NCBI RefSeq assembly: GCF_910592395.1
Contig: NC_088309.1
Span: 684,501-748,500 of the forward strand
DNA: 64,000 nucleotides
Reading direction: 5' to 3'
Source of the DNA: Lineus longissimus
Taxonomy: Eukaryota > Nemertea > Pilidiophora > Heteronemertea > Lineidae
Numbering within the stretch: the stretch's first letter is position 1; every line of letters begins with the position of its first letter. The position numbers and the translations under genes are program-made. Under the pieces are notes generated by a model that had not been told where the DNA came from, ran no database searches, and saw only the letters and a program-made list of their open reading frames with translations. Shown one piece after another: positions 13,201 to 24,747 of this stretch.

Positions 13201-16200
13201 AAAACCACAAAAGCTCTATTATATTATAACAATCTGTAAAAATCCTTACCATGTATTACTTAAAATCAGTAGAGTTATATATGAGAAAAGACTTAATCAG
13301 AGATGAGAAAAGAGAAAGTCGTTGTCAGGTACATGCAAGTAGTATTAAATACTTCATGGTCAAAAGTTATAAATATATTGGATTAGAAAGAATGAACTTC
13401 ATTTACTCGGAAAATAACACAGATGAGACAGACAGTGGCAGTATCAAAGAATCTGCAACATTACTTACAAATCCAGCATTGATTTGGCATGTGAACGTAA
13501 ACTAGCCCGACTGGAAGAAGCATGCTTTATTTAGAGTATGAATGTATGAATGTATGAATGTATAAATCTGTGGACGTACGAATGTATGAATGTATGAACG
13601 TATGAACGTATGAACGTATGAACGTATGAACGTATGAACGTATGAACGTATGAATGAATGAACGTAGACCTACGCACGTTTTTTCCACCGAAAATATCTG
13701 GATGACATTGCGATCACCTTAGTGGTAATTGATGAAATTTCACAGAACAATCTTTGTAATCTTCTGATATCTTCTGAACATGACGATATCTCTACGCTTT
13801 TTAAAGAAAGCACAGAGAAAATAGCCGCATTCTAGAGTCTCAGAGCACATGACCAGAAAAACAGCTTGCTCATCCTATCGCAAACATGGTCGACAACGCG
13901 ACTCCATCATTACGCATGTTTCCGATAAGGAAGTCAGTATTTACCGAGTGAAATGGCCTGATATGTCCGGATGCGAAACGTCAGCAACAATCTTCTGTGA
14001 ATACCACTCTCATCGCCTGGCATGAGGTAATACAATGAAGCTGCCCCGCGGGCCTTCTCTTGCCACAGGTTTTTAACAATCTAACATCGAAAGGATCTGT
14101 GATAGAGCTGGCCCCAACGAAATGTCACGACATCAGCAGGTTCAACAGCACCTTACTGTAACATGTTATCAGCATTACATACCTGTGTTTCATGTCTCTC
14201 TCCTTCCCTAATGCATTGAGTTCTCTTGATGGCCCGTGGAGCATCTGTGAGCCCATGTTCACTACTCTCACTTGCTGCAAGGAGACAAGAGCACATTCTG
14301 TTGAGGAATCTCTCACATATCTGACAAAAACTGAAATCGTTTGATTGATTTGAGGAAATCATATGTGTGTTTCCCCGTGCCTAAATTTTGAATTGAAACA
14401 ACGCAGAGAGAACAAAGTGCAGATGGCACACTTAATGGGTTAATGTTCAGTAAAGTGCTTTTACTTCAGTTTCGTACAGAAAGGCGTTATGTAAATGTAC
14501 ATGAAGTGAAAAGTAAAGGCATTTGCTAGGCTTGATTCATATCGCTCATTATGATTAACGTCTATCGCTCCTCCTCCTGTTAGTGACTACATTGTTGACA
14601 TAGCCCCTAGTTATATACTTGGAACTTTCATTTGATGGACATTGAAATGTAACGCGTTTTATATTAGTGTGATATTCAAAGCATGAATAATAAAATCTCT
14701 CTTATTCAAAATTGAAATTTAGATGGACTACGCAGGCATTTAATATTAGAGTGCAATTCGTCCAAGTGGAGTTTCAAGTGAACTTCCATTGTAGTGGTAA
14801 CGAACTGTTCAGTATCCCCAGTTGTTAGCAACATGGTATTACTACCCAGTAGAGGGTTAGGGAAAACAGTTGTGTAGTTAACGATATTCCTATAGTAACC
14901 AATGGACTTCCAGGCGTTCTAATCTATAGGTTGTGCTCGGGGCTGTTTATGGACGACAATTTATCATACGTTAATGTAGCTAAAATTGTGTAAAACCTAT
15001 TACTCATTGTAATTGGTAATAAATCAAAAATTCGAAGTAGATATAAAAATATTTCAGAAAAACCTTTTAGGGCGGCCGACTCGAATGAGTATGATGATTG
15101 CCTTGCAGCCGACTTCGCATTCAGATCAATACTTAGTAAAATCAAACAAATTATTAGCAATAACAAAAAATCATAAATCATCAATTAGGATATTTAAATT
15201 CAATAATAAAAATCAATTTCGCAAATGTGACCACTTCGATATTTTGATAGCCCATACCGTGAAACAAGGATTAGGGCATGTTTCACAAAGAAACGTGTTG
15301 ACCGATTAGTCCCTTGTTACATAAAGTCCTACTAATCACGTTACTTGCTTTCTTGAACTCTGGATTATATTTTTTTATTTATTTAATGATTTCGGTGAAC
15401 ACAGCACTCATGAGTGAGCCGCACATTATAGCTACACGCCAAAAAAATGTCACATGAAAAAATGCCACGGCGGTTGTGCATGCAGCGCTGTTGTACAACA
15501 GAGAACTTACATCGGGTTATACATCACTTTCGAGAAGGTTTTGAAACCAAGGGTTATATTGCATGTCATATCAAGGAACAATTACAGCAAACCACCCAGA
15601 ATGGTTAGGGGCCACTAAACAACGGACCTATGGGAAATCATTGTTCTGGAAGAACTAAATCATTGAATAAATTTGCCAAGGGCTTCTTATTCAAACGGAG
15701 TCCCTTCTCAACGTGTATAAAGATTAAACTGTTAAATCTTTTTTGTATGCGTAAACGTATTGGCCTTATCAGAGGGATATTTACCATTAAAAAGACTCGA
15801 GACCCAACAATATAAGATTTTTTACCCAATTTCCTGAAACTGCGTATAAAGGGCCAATCGATTAGAAATAATGGCCAAAGTCAGTGAAATATCTGATAGC
15901 TTGCCCTGTCATTCTTTTCTGGTATGAGTGTCCATGACCTGAAAGACCTGTGAATAAGCTTACGCTAATACAAATGTTATACACTAGCGGCACTCAATCA
16001 CTTCAAAGCCAACACATCCTTTTACACAAGATAGATAGCTATCTAATAACAATGATTACCATTGTGGATGGCCTCTACAAGAGTTGGTTGCCGCGGCTCT
16101 CACACCGAAATGGCCTGAGATGGCACTGTTAATTCATACAGGTCTAACATATTCTGTTCCGTCGTGGTACTGGGTTTCAGTTTAAGGCCCTTATTGGCCT

Positions 16201-19200
16201 TAAACTGAAACAAATGCAGCGTACATGTGGGTGAGACCAATACATTGAGTTTGATCTCTCCCAATCACCTGTAACACACGAATATTGGCTCTATCAGGTC
16301 AAGTCTCCCTAAATCCACGGAAATCAAATTCAAGATGGCGGCCATAGCAGCCATGTTGAATATCATCCCGCTATTAGATGTATATAATCGTTTCTGTATT
16401 GCCTAGTACTATAGTTCTAAATGGAAGAAAGTTAAAAAAAGAATTCACCCCTGTCAGTTTTGACGCAGAAATGAGCTAGGATGATAGACGACCGAGAAAG
16501 AAGGAGGACCAGGTCATCTAGGTGGAATATAATACATCATGCCATGGTAGAGTGATGAAGCTCTACGGTCAAAGACCATGTAAAAAGCTTCACAATGACG
16601 AAGCTATTTATAGCAATATCAGGTAAACATAACCTAACAGATCACAGTACCTGCAAACACAATGAAAGGCCTATACATTAAATCACTTTTATTAGCACTA
16701 TAAGCCAATTTAATATCAGACCATGACAACTACCAATGCAAATGGCAATAAAGGAACACGAGTGGACCATTGTTAGTCACTGCACCAGAAAAACGATATG
16801 CTAGGGAAAGTCTTGACCTATTCATTTGGGGGCAAACACCTTCTGTGTCGCTCCTCATTTATAACCCAATAATTGTAGTATAACATAAAAGCCTACCATT
16901 TGTGGTTTTATTTGACATGCACGTGATTTATGGGAAGGCACAAGGTCTATTTCATATCACAGGTGGTGACTATCGATATATGTTTAGTTTGCCACCTTCT
17001 CCAGAGATGTTACCATTGATTCATCGTTAATAATATTGTGGTTTTATAGCAATTCATTAACACTAGAATCAAATCTCCTCTCTTGGAATATTTGTAACAC
17101 AACCATAGCCCACAACAGACCATTTACAAAGGTCAGAACCGCTTTCCTAAAATGGCGGTTGGCAAAGTGTGTTCAGGACACTCATTGATGCGTGGTCACA
17201 AGAATACAATAATGATATAACCATCAATCAATTATGACACCTTTACGATAACCGATCAAACCGGCCACTGACTCGAAAACATGCCATTAAACATGAACTC
17301 TGGTAAAATTTAACCCATAACGTTTAGGTAAATGCTGTAAAATATGATTTTACTGTTACTTGCTGACAATTCATAAAGCACATGCGACCGAGCAAGCCGA
17401 TGTAATGTTTTTGAGTGTTTCTGTTTTTGAGTGTTTCCCCTCACTGTTTGGGAACGCTCAAAAATAGATTGACAAGTTTTTCTGTGTATCCCCCCTATTG
17501 AAAAGTCATGGTCTCTCTAGCTGCCTATTGTTTGGAAACACTGACACATGGGAAACAACCACAGATGTTACACCGGGTCCTCTACACCTTTCCTGGTGAG
17601 TGGGGGCAGATTCATTGGTTTTACTTTCCTCTCCCAACCTATAATTAGAACACACACTAAAGAGGAATATGAACAGGAGCTGAGGGGATCAGAATGGTGG
17701 TCTGCAGTGGCCAAATATGCACAGTAAGTGGCCCAATTGGACATAGTGACAAACAATGGAGGGTGAACAGTGCTTATGTACTTGATATCGTAGAGACGAC
17801 TATCTAACATTGATCCGACACACCTTGCTCCAACCCTTGAAGGCACGTATCCTAAAAGGGTTCAAAATTATTTCGAGGGGAAAATTAACTTAAGGACAAA
17901 ATAGACTACGCTGTACGGAATAATATCAGCTTTGTGAAGTTTTTGGTAAATTGTGACATCAACCGTATGTAACTTTTCATTGAAATGTTAACTATTCACA
18001 AGTTCAAGGTCGATAGTACCGGCATATCATAAAAAAGAACCTGCAATCCCACCTTAGCCTTGAGCCAACCTGTATGCAAACTGACTATTCCGCATATTGA
18101 TTCGCGACATAAATAATATAACTGTCTAAAATCAATTGAAGGTTGACTCCCCAATTGATTCGTGAAACATCGGTTATGGAAAATACAAAGTCAACCTCGG
18201 CCCAATATGTTCTCAGTGCAAATACCTCTCATCAACCAGCATCTTGATATCAAACCTCAACCATCCTGAGAATCATGTTTGCCGGACTATTATAATGCAC
18301 CGAATTTGGCACTCTTGTTCATAATTGGAAGCTAAACAACACCAGTCTGTCGGACAAAATCAAAGAATTAGTTGATCTTGACCTAATCGATGGATTGTTC
18401 ATCTCTGGAACACGGTTTTGCGGTACATGATATTGTAAATTACATAAGCGACTTTCATTATCCATGTTCTTCGTAGCATCATCAAACTATACTTAGGTGT
18501 AATACTATCATTTAACGGGTGGCGCATTATCTGTCAAAAGACGATTGATTGAGTGGTTCAATAATGTTCTCAAATAAGCCACCGTAAAGGACACACAGTC
18601 TAATCATGAACATCATGATATGACATAGCGTGCATCAATTGGTCAGTGCGTTTTCATCATACAGTGGTTTGGCTGGAAGTTTGAAACTCATTATTGGAGT
18701 GCGGTGGTGCTCGACTCTCAAGACAAGGGTCATGGGTTCGCCCCTTTGTCCTTCACAGGTCGAACTCGGATAGAAGCAATGCCAGACCGGTAACGGGCCA
18801 CTGGAAATACTTGTAGACAGTAGAGGCCAGAGGGTAGAAATACGAACTCCTTTTATCCCTTTATAGTTTGACCAGCCACAAAGGAGTCTATTGTCTATTG
18901 ACCGGGGCCTGTAACCAGCTCTGTGCGCAGTTGATGCTCTGTTGCCTGGACGATACCAATGCAGGAATTACAGGAAATATTACTTTAATTGATCCTGGCG
19001 GGGATCGCACAACAACGGCACAACATGTGTCAACAAAACGATGCGGTGCATACTCGGATGCATGTCATTTTAATCCCGTCAGAGCCGCGCTGTATTAACC
19101 TGAAATGTTCTACGACCAGAGATACCATTACATGAACTAATAATTCTATACTTAGAAGCTGGTGGCCGCCGCTGAACAGGGATAAATTCAACATGATCCG

Positions 19201-21323
19201 GTAGAATAAGACATAGAAACTGTCTGATAACTCAGCAGTTTTTTAGAATAAAAAGCTGATGACTATTTCCAATTGATTGAAATGAAACCTGAATGGTCAG
19301 TCCTTACGTTATTTGGAGGAAGCGGGTTAAGGTGTTCCTTTTTACGATACTGTTACAAGCTTGGCCAGTTCTCATGATTTAGGACCACTTGAGACAGTCC
19401 TAGCCCACCGGTAAATGTGGGAAGTATATGCAAGTCAAAATAAACGAGAAGTTTGTTTGCCATTATATTTTGTATTCTTTGGCGCTAAATTCCGTTACTT
19501 CAACAATGAAGTGCTTGATCCATGTTAATACATACACAGTTTACAGCTTTGTTATAGTGTGCATAGTCAAAAAGGACTGACGTCATTAATGATACCGCTT
19601 ACATAGCAGTGGGCTTTTGAAAGGAGGAGGTACTCTTAGACATACATAACAATATGTACAGTTAAGATATGGATATAGACTGCTGCAGCTTGCCTCGTGA
19701 TAAAATGTTGACTTAAACAGATGATAGGCCATTGAAATAACGCTGAGGTCCCATAGCATCAATTGGCGTGGCAATGTTAAGCAAACACCGAGGAAGATAT
19801 AGACCAGTCCTATTGCTGGACATTCGATGTGGCTTTCTGCCACACTGATTACTGATTACGGAATCTTTTGCTAGAAGCAAACTGCATTATGACGATGTCA
19901 TTGTTCAACATAAACTAAAGGCTCTATCATTAAGCTACTGACGAACTCCTCGTCCAGGGACTCTTGTCCAATCACACTAACACAGTCATCGCATCTATGG
20001 AAACGAATTTTCAAGTGCATGATTTATGGACACAAAATATTAGTTCAACGTGTGATATCGATTACCAGTGGGTGTTACGTAATTTTGGGTGTTGTACGAG
20101 GTCTTGTGTACAGATATACAGATCTATCTGAAAGCACTGATCTTTCTCTACCATGGATTGTCAAGGTAGAGATGTTTGACCAGTGAAAAAGTCATACGTC
20201 TGGGCAATAGAATCAACAGCGTTCATAGTGTTGACATTTCAACATGTTTAAGGTTGGTTGGAAATGTCAATCTGGCAATGTATGATAAGCTAGACAACTA
20301 AGTGACGAACCGTTGGACATATCTGTTTCTAACATCAAGAATATCATTGCTAATAGGCCTACATATGTTGTGGATCTGCCAACCATTGCAATGCTAAAGC
20401 TTTATCTGCACAAATAATATTCTCTTAGCAGAAAAGAAAACAATGATTGGTGTCCTTTGATGTTTTCGATCGAGCAATAGAAAGTTTCTCAATTTCCAGC
20501 GCCTCAGTCGGTACCGTATCAAAGCAATTGATGCATCGAATCATTACTATGGAATTCCTAAACACGAGTTAAGGGAACCCTATAAAGTACTTACCATTTC
20601 ACTATCTTCTGCATTGACCGAGTTCTTTTTACACTTGTGACACCACCACCCGTTGTCTTGACAGTAGGCCATTACTACCATGATTGGGAAGAACCCTAGC
20701 GTAATAAATGCCTCCCAGATGTCAACTTCATTTGGTGTGATGAACTGAACAACGATCAACATCCATACATATGCCCAGAGTGACCATATCGTAGTGATTA
20801 CAAACACGCCTTGTTCTTTGATCTTCTTTTGCTCTGGATGGGGCACACTCACAACGCAGACTGCTGTGATCATGAGGAGATTAAAAGCAGCGCTACCAAT
20901 GATTGTAAACGTTCCAAGGTCATTGATGTTAGCTTGCGGTTGACCAAGCGAACTGCACTGTGTGATAACAGCTAGGATAATCTCAGGCGCACTGCTCCCC
21001 AAGGCCATCAACGTCAAGTTAGCGACCGTCTCATTCCAGACCAAAACTTTCACCTCAACCTTTTCCTGTTTTTCCTCATCCCATTTCACAATGGTTCGCT
21101 TCTTGCTAGTGATTACCTCGATACTACACATGAACACGTCACTTACGATAGCAATGCCCAAGAAAAGGTAGAGCATTGCCAGGATATATAAAGTGGCGCG
21201 AACTCCAACGTGCCAGAGGTTCTCCGCCGGCAGCAACAGCCAGCTTGTGCAAGCCGTTTGCCCGGCTGCAACGTATTCCACAATGTAACCATTGCTGAAG
21301 TTGGTGTAGAGGGCAACCGACAT
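4239..21323 (-). CDS. NCX: Na+/Ca2+ exchanger (NCX, SLC8 family), 16 coding exons, complete
   Basis: Plasma-membrane antiporter that extrudes Ca2+ in exchange for Na+. Coding exons in transcript order: 20595-21323, 14183-14274, 10596-10726, 10095-10194, 9774-9798, 9374-9559, 9075-9237, 8429-8552, 8063-8189, 7804-7894, 6617-6695, 6047-6169, 5795-5870, 5255-5408, 4595-4770, 4239-4391. They total 2529 nt (842 aa plus stop), and every junction is in phase with GT..AG ends. The alpha-1 repeat has GSSAPEI and GSAAFN; the alpha-2 repeat has [13 protein letters not shown] and [14 protein letters not shown]. Two Calx-beta domains lie in the cytosolic loop. The start is supported by an in-frame TAA five codons upstream. 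Vertebrate NCX1 is longer; here there is no signal peptide, no basic XIP segment after TM5, and a short linker between CBD2 and TM6. Family assignment is very secure; the paralogue is not resolved. Confidence 0.95.
4780..5036. repeat. 52-bp minisatellite filling NCX intron 14
   Basis: CGGTTACACCAGTCAAACCA starts at 4810, 4862, 4914, 4966 and 5018, giving a period of exactly 52 bp. A degenerate leading copy is present from about 4780. The array occupies more than half of the 484-bp intron between NCX exons 14 and 15. It begins within about 10 bp of the exon 15 acceptor, so it may supply several copies of branch-point-like sequence on the minus strand. Confidence 0.95.
5255..5408 (-). CDS. NCX: NCX exon 14: alpha-2 transport repeat
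   Basis: 154 nt. It encodes [18 protein letters not shown] followed by an acidic [13 protein letters not shown], the diagnostic alpha-2 repeat of Na+/Ca2+ exchangers. Together with alpha-1 it forms the ion-translocation site. The ACTG|GTAAGT junction splits the Gly codon joined to [10 protein letters not shown] in exon 15 (4595-4770). Two TM helices and the short Thr-rich C-terminus follow in exon 16 (4239-4391), ending at TAG. Confidence 0.95.
8063..8552 (-). CDS. NCX: NCX exons 8 and 9: Calx-beta domain 2
   Basis: Two exons (8429-8552 and 8063-8189) encode the second Calx-beta domain. It begins [17 protein letters not shown] and continues with VSVEYATIDGTAKGG, then [19 protein letters not shown]. 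The usual acidic run after the last strand (DDEEYEKN in NCX1) reads NKDAEGSKN here. Exon 10 (7804-7894) supplies the next strand, and exon 11 (6617-6695) the closing IIDDDDEED. The beta fold seems kept, but the Ca2+ ligands look depleted. Confidence 0.9.
8813..9045 (-). mobile_element. Inverted-repeat (MITE-like) element, copy 1
   Basis: About 230 bp that is the reverse complement of a second element at 24748-25130. Shared blocks include GTTCACGTT..CACATGTAACTTGTCAC, GAACGAACAAGTCATT and CACGATGTCACTTT. Both ends carry TTCACGTT-type inverted subtermini. There is no coding capacity, so it is probably a non-autonomous DNA element. It lies in NCX intron 7, about 30 bp from exon 7. Confidence 0.75.
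9075..9237 (-). CDS. NCX: NCX exon 7: Calx-beta domain 1, Ca2+-binding end
   Basis: 163 nt. It encodes [18 protein letters not shown], a beta strand with part of the acidic Ca2+ cluster, and closes with VTIIDDDG, the conserved triple-Asp end of CBD1. The donor is GACG|GTGAGG. An inverted-repeat element ends about 30 bp beyond the exon edge. Confidence 0.92.
9374..9559 (-). CDS. NCX: NCX exon 6: Calx-beta domain 1, middle
   Basis: 186 nt, phase 0 to 0. It encodes a Ser/Lys-rich insert followed by [16 protein letters not shown], which matches the family pattern of a beta strand with VDF.T.DGTA. The Asp of the usual EDG motif is Glu here. The preceding exon 4 (10095-10194) opens the domain with [15 protein letters not shown]. 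Confidence 0.9.
9774..9798 (-). CDS. NCX: NCX 25-nt microexon 5 inside Calx-beta domain 1
   Basis: A 25-nt exon between TTTCAG and CCA|GTGAGT, encoding about eight residues ending LQVP. Exon 4 ends with two nucleotides of a codon. Only inclusion of this microexon restores the frame that reads [15 protein letters not shown] in exon 6. Skipping it puts exon 6 into a different frame. It sits in the loop between early beta strands of CBD1. Confidence 0.82.
10727..14182. other. NCX intron 2, including poly-G and an octamer satellite
   Basis: No coding exon was found. It contains a long G-run at about 11360-11384 and a (GTATGAAC/T)n satellite at 13537-13665. Plus-strand ORFs such as 11687-11968 lack recognisable motifs. 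Confidence 0.55.
13537..13665. repeat. Octanucleotide (GTATGAAY)n satellite
   Basis: ATGAATGTATGAATGT-type units grade into ATGAACGTATGAACGT units, with one interruption near 13560-13580. Simple expanded repeat inside NCX intron 2. Confidence 0.92.
14183..14274 (-). CDS. NCX: NCX coding exon 2: start of the cytosolic loop
   Basis: A 92-nt exon flanked by a pyrimidine-rich acceptor ending TTGCAG and the donor CACAG|GTATGT. It encodes about 30 residues including [20 protein letters not shown]. It was placed by phase: exon 1 ends in phase 0, and exon 3 needs two carried nucleotides, which this exon supplies exactly. Its sequence is not strongly similar to vertebrate NCX, so the call rests mainly on splice sites and frame. 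Confidence 0.8.
16174..16211. repeat. Perfect 16-bp inverted repeat with 6-nt loop
   Basis: GTTTCAGTTTAAGGCC and its exact reverse complement are separated by CTTATT. In NCX intron 1 it could fold in RNA as a strong stem, or be the remnant of a small transposon end pair. No function is assigned. Confidence 0.9.
18695..18850 (+). mobile_element. Possible tRNA-derived SINE fragment
   Basis: GGTGGTGCTCGACTC (A-box-like) is followed about 30 bp later by GGGTTCGCCCCTT, resembling a Pol III B box. A unique-looking tail follows. The box match is imperfect and no target-site duplication was identified. Confidence 0.3.
20595..21323 (-). CDS. NCX: NCX coding exon 1: N-terminus, TM1-5 and alpha-1 repeat
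   Basis: Encodes residues 1-243. A short glycosylatable N-terminus (NFSN near residue 8) is followed by five hydrophobic segments. The transport motif runs from [10 protein letters not shown] through ALGSSAPEI, with GSAAFN in the next helix. After TM5 the sequence is Cys/Lys-containing (WWCHKCKK) and then acidic. Vertebrate NCX1 has a strongly basic autoinhibitory XIP stretch at this place. The exon ends in phase 0 at ATG|GTAAGT. An ATG in the same frame with an upstream stop makes this the first coding exon, although a 5' UTR intron is possible. Confidence 0.93.
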
Positions 21324-22197
21324 GATGACAGCTGGTTAGGTCTAGGTATCCTTCGGTGACTTCCTCACGATTGGCTCATCACCTTAAACGAGAGAATACG
21401 ATTAAAAAGATATTTCTATCATTTATTTATGAGTTGTTTCGCGTCCAGGTGATGCCTTTTTGGTCGAGTTTTTCGAATTCAGTCCAAGTGGTGACATGAT
21501 AACACAAGTCCAGTACCGTTGCTAATAGATTTACCCCCAACGTTGCTCGTCCTATGCATTCTTTGTCGTTGCATGAGATCTCCTTGGTTAAGAATAACGA
21601 GTCAAACCTGGATTTCAGATCATTTAATATTTATGCTTGAAATTGGTTGACATTTGACAATATTCATCATGACCTGACCTGTCTGAACTTGACGTCATCG
21701 CTACGTCATGAATACATAATAACATTGCTTTCTATATACAGTTGCTGCTCGATAGATGATTTCGCACAATATATATATATCAGATAATGGTCACTTCCAA
21801 ACATATATATGATAAAGAAGTAGATCATCAACAGTGCTTTTGAAATCACGCACACCTTAGTAAAAGGCCCGCTCTTCTGGCATCATTGTAACCAACTACA
21901 CAAGTCAAACAAATTCTGATACCAATTGTCAATCTTTGAAATGCTGCTTCAATAGCTTTAAAGTACACGAGGTCAGGTTTTGGTTGGTTTTGGAAGGTGC
22001 CCTGGTTCGGCCGATAACTATGCCTATGTACCGAGTAGCTTGATAATTAATATCGAGCTGCGACCAAGACCTTTCAGAATACCGGTACGGCATTAGTACG
22101 CATTTCCAAAAATTGGACTTCTGCATAGGAGTCTATCAAAGCATGCTTGTTTTTATATCCACAACGAAAACGGCGAGATCTCAAGCCTACCATCAGC

Positions 22198-22265
22198 TGG
22201 GAGTTGGAGGGGGATGGGAGTTGGAGGGGGATGGGAGTTGGAGGGGGATGGGAGTTGGAGAGGGG
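22198..22265. repeat. 17-bp G-rich minisatellite
   Basis: Four copies of GGGAGTTGGAGGGGGAT or close variants in tandem. The purine-only strand could form a G-rich structure. The ORFs overlapping it on both strands are repeat translations. Confidence 0.92.
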
Positions 22266-23934
22266 TCATGTTGGGGGCTTTTGGATTCAATTGACACATG
22301 GCTTTACCCAACTTCGCCACAAATGTAGGTCTATGGCTATACCTGATCGGCAAAACCATATGAGGGGCCAGTATGGTCAGCATAAGCTTTGCGCTGGATT
22401 AGCTTTGACCACTATATAGCCAGTAATTCAAAGCAAACGACGGAACTGTTTACACTGTGATTAGACCCTGCATTCTAAAGGTCAAGCGCACAGGCCCTGC
22501 AAAGCACACTGAGCACTGTATAATACAAGTAGGCCTATACTGGGCTGACTTTTGTTCCAATATTTTTCGAAATTGGGAAATTATTCAATATTTTCCACAT
22601 ATTTATGTTATTTTTTATGAATTTTTTATTAGCGCGATTTCATTTTGGGTTAAGCATCTTACGAGATGTTCTCAATATTTTAGGCCAGCCGGTATAACTG
22701 CGACAAGTTTGTGAAATACAAACTAGGATTTTCCGGAATTCCCATGACAGAATATTTCATGCCACTCTACGTTTCATCTTCACCCTTGGTTAGTAGATCT
22801 ACTGGTTCTGTCCTTTTTTCCAGAATGCTTACACAACAGTGACTTATAGGCCAACTAAATGGTCCTCTATGATCCGGTTGAAATGTTGAATTAAAGCCCT
22901 TTGTGATATTTGTACAAAATATACAAACTTCTATAGTCCTGATACATCATACAAAGTGAATACCACACATGATTACAATATCATGCATCATCTCGAATTG
23001 CTTTCTGTATAGCCTACCACATAGTGGTAACTGGCTATCAATTCTTCCCTTTACGGATTTCAGCATCACATTCGAGTCATATTCTGGCGGGAATTCGTCC
23101 GGCTTACCAGTACATGTATGCTGCTGGCTACTGTGAGAGTGCACGGGTCTTAAATAAGGCCCGAAGTACGAGTGAAAAGTTCCCAGGTATCCACGTAAAA
23201 CTCAAGTCTACTTACCATATTGGATGGTATGAGAGTGGTAGTGACTTCCTAGCTCCAACCAGCCGATTGCTGGACTGCCTGTTTCAACTCCGGTCACCTT
23301 AGTAAAATTCCTCTTGAGAGTGAACGATAAACCTTAGTTTCAACATGCATTACTTATAACCGCTATTTCGATCATACACCATATCAAACATATTCCTGGT
23401 AACAATATATACTGCCGACAGTCAAGTGTGTGCATTCACGCGTGTACAACTCGCTAGCGACTTGTTAGCGCTAGCGCTAATAATTACAGTTGTTTTGTTG
23501 GCAGGCACGTGGCAGTAACTTGCGTTAGGCGGCAGCACTATTCCGTTAGCATGTCATTGCCGATGCAGCAATCGAAAAAGTGTGCGGAGTTCCTCGATCA
23601 ACAGTGCTCCCTTCTGTCAAAAACACATATAAGTGTTTAAGTGTCTTCTGCTCTCGGATAACGGCTTCAGTTGGTACGCCGTGGCGATATAGTACAACCC
23701 ACGTATCTGTATTACCGACGTCGTACATCTAACCCTATTGGATTTTTGCCCAAAGATACTGCCGAACACTGAGGGACCTTGTCCTGGCATAGACACTCAG
23801 GTACAAGGGACCACGGCTTTTCACCACACCCGCCAATCCCTCATTCATTCATCTGGTCTTAACTTATTGTGAAGAGGAAGGAATCATGGAGTTAGGCTTC
23901 TTGAAAGTCACGCTGGTTCATCCAGACACAATGC

Positions 23935-24012
23935 GACAATTCTGGGTTCTCCCGGGATAAAATCATATTGCGTGGTAGCCAGCGATGTTAACCACTAGGC
24001 TATGAGGCTCGT
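23935..24012 (-). mobile_element. tRNA-related SINE head
   Basis: On the minus strand TAGCCTAGTGG (revcomp of 23992-24002) matches the Pol III A box. It is followed by GTTAACATCGCTGGCTACCA and CCCGGGAGAACCCAGAATTG in the layout of tRNA-derived SINE heads. The B box is degenerate, so it is probably an inactive copy. Confidence 0.5.
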
Positions 24013-24747
24013 AAACTAACCGTTCACCACGTCATCAGTAAAAAAAACATACACACTTTTTTCCATGCGGTTTCTCGTTTATTCACAGCTGTTCTGTCTG
24101 TAACCGACCCATGGTAGGACTTGACATACAAAATGCAACGTAAAAATACATGAAAGGATTCATGAGCACAAAAATATCGGATTGGCAAAAATGGACTCCA
24201 CGGTATAAATTTTTCTCCTGGTAATCTGTTGTTACGGCTGCCTTACAGCTCCATTGCTTTCAGGAAATAATATAAAAAACATGGGCAGAAGACAAAATGA
24301 ATCGTAGAATATTAATACATGCGTTACAGCAGATTTTCACGCAAAACATTTTTGATACCTGCTTGGTTGCGTTAGATATATTCATATGTCATCGCATACG
24401 TATCAGTGCAACGCAGCCACATGGCCTGATTGAAAGCATTCTGAACATTTAGAGGTATAATATTGGCCTGTGATGTGGCCCCATCACCACCACTCTCTTA
24501 CAACACTGCTTGTCGGTTTGTTACGCAGTTAGAGTACATCTTTAATTATTTACATAACGGAAAGCTATTCAGAAAACGATTCTGATATTTACATTATACA
24601 TATAAAACATCGTCGAAGAACAAGGAGTTTTGACTAGTATGAAGTAAAATATCGACCAGTGTAAGCCCAAAATCGACTGAACTAGTACCCGGCCCATGGT
24701 ACTGTCACTGTGAAAGCCCAGCAAGGCCGGAGTTAATATTTTAGTAC

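Larger units (their letters stand above)
14275..20594. other. NCX intron 1 (6.3 kb), no additional exon seen
   Basis: Exons 1 and 2 join in phase without anything between them. Inside lie a perfect hairpin at 16174-16211 and a possible tRNA-derived SINE near 18695-18850. The remainder has no recognisable feature. Confidence 0.5.
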
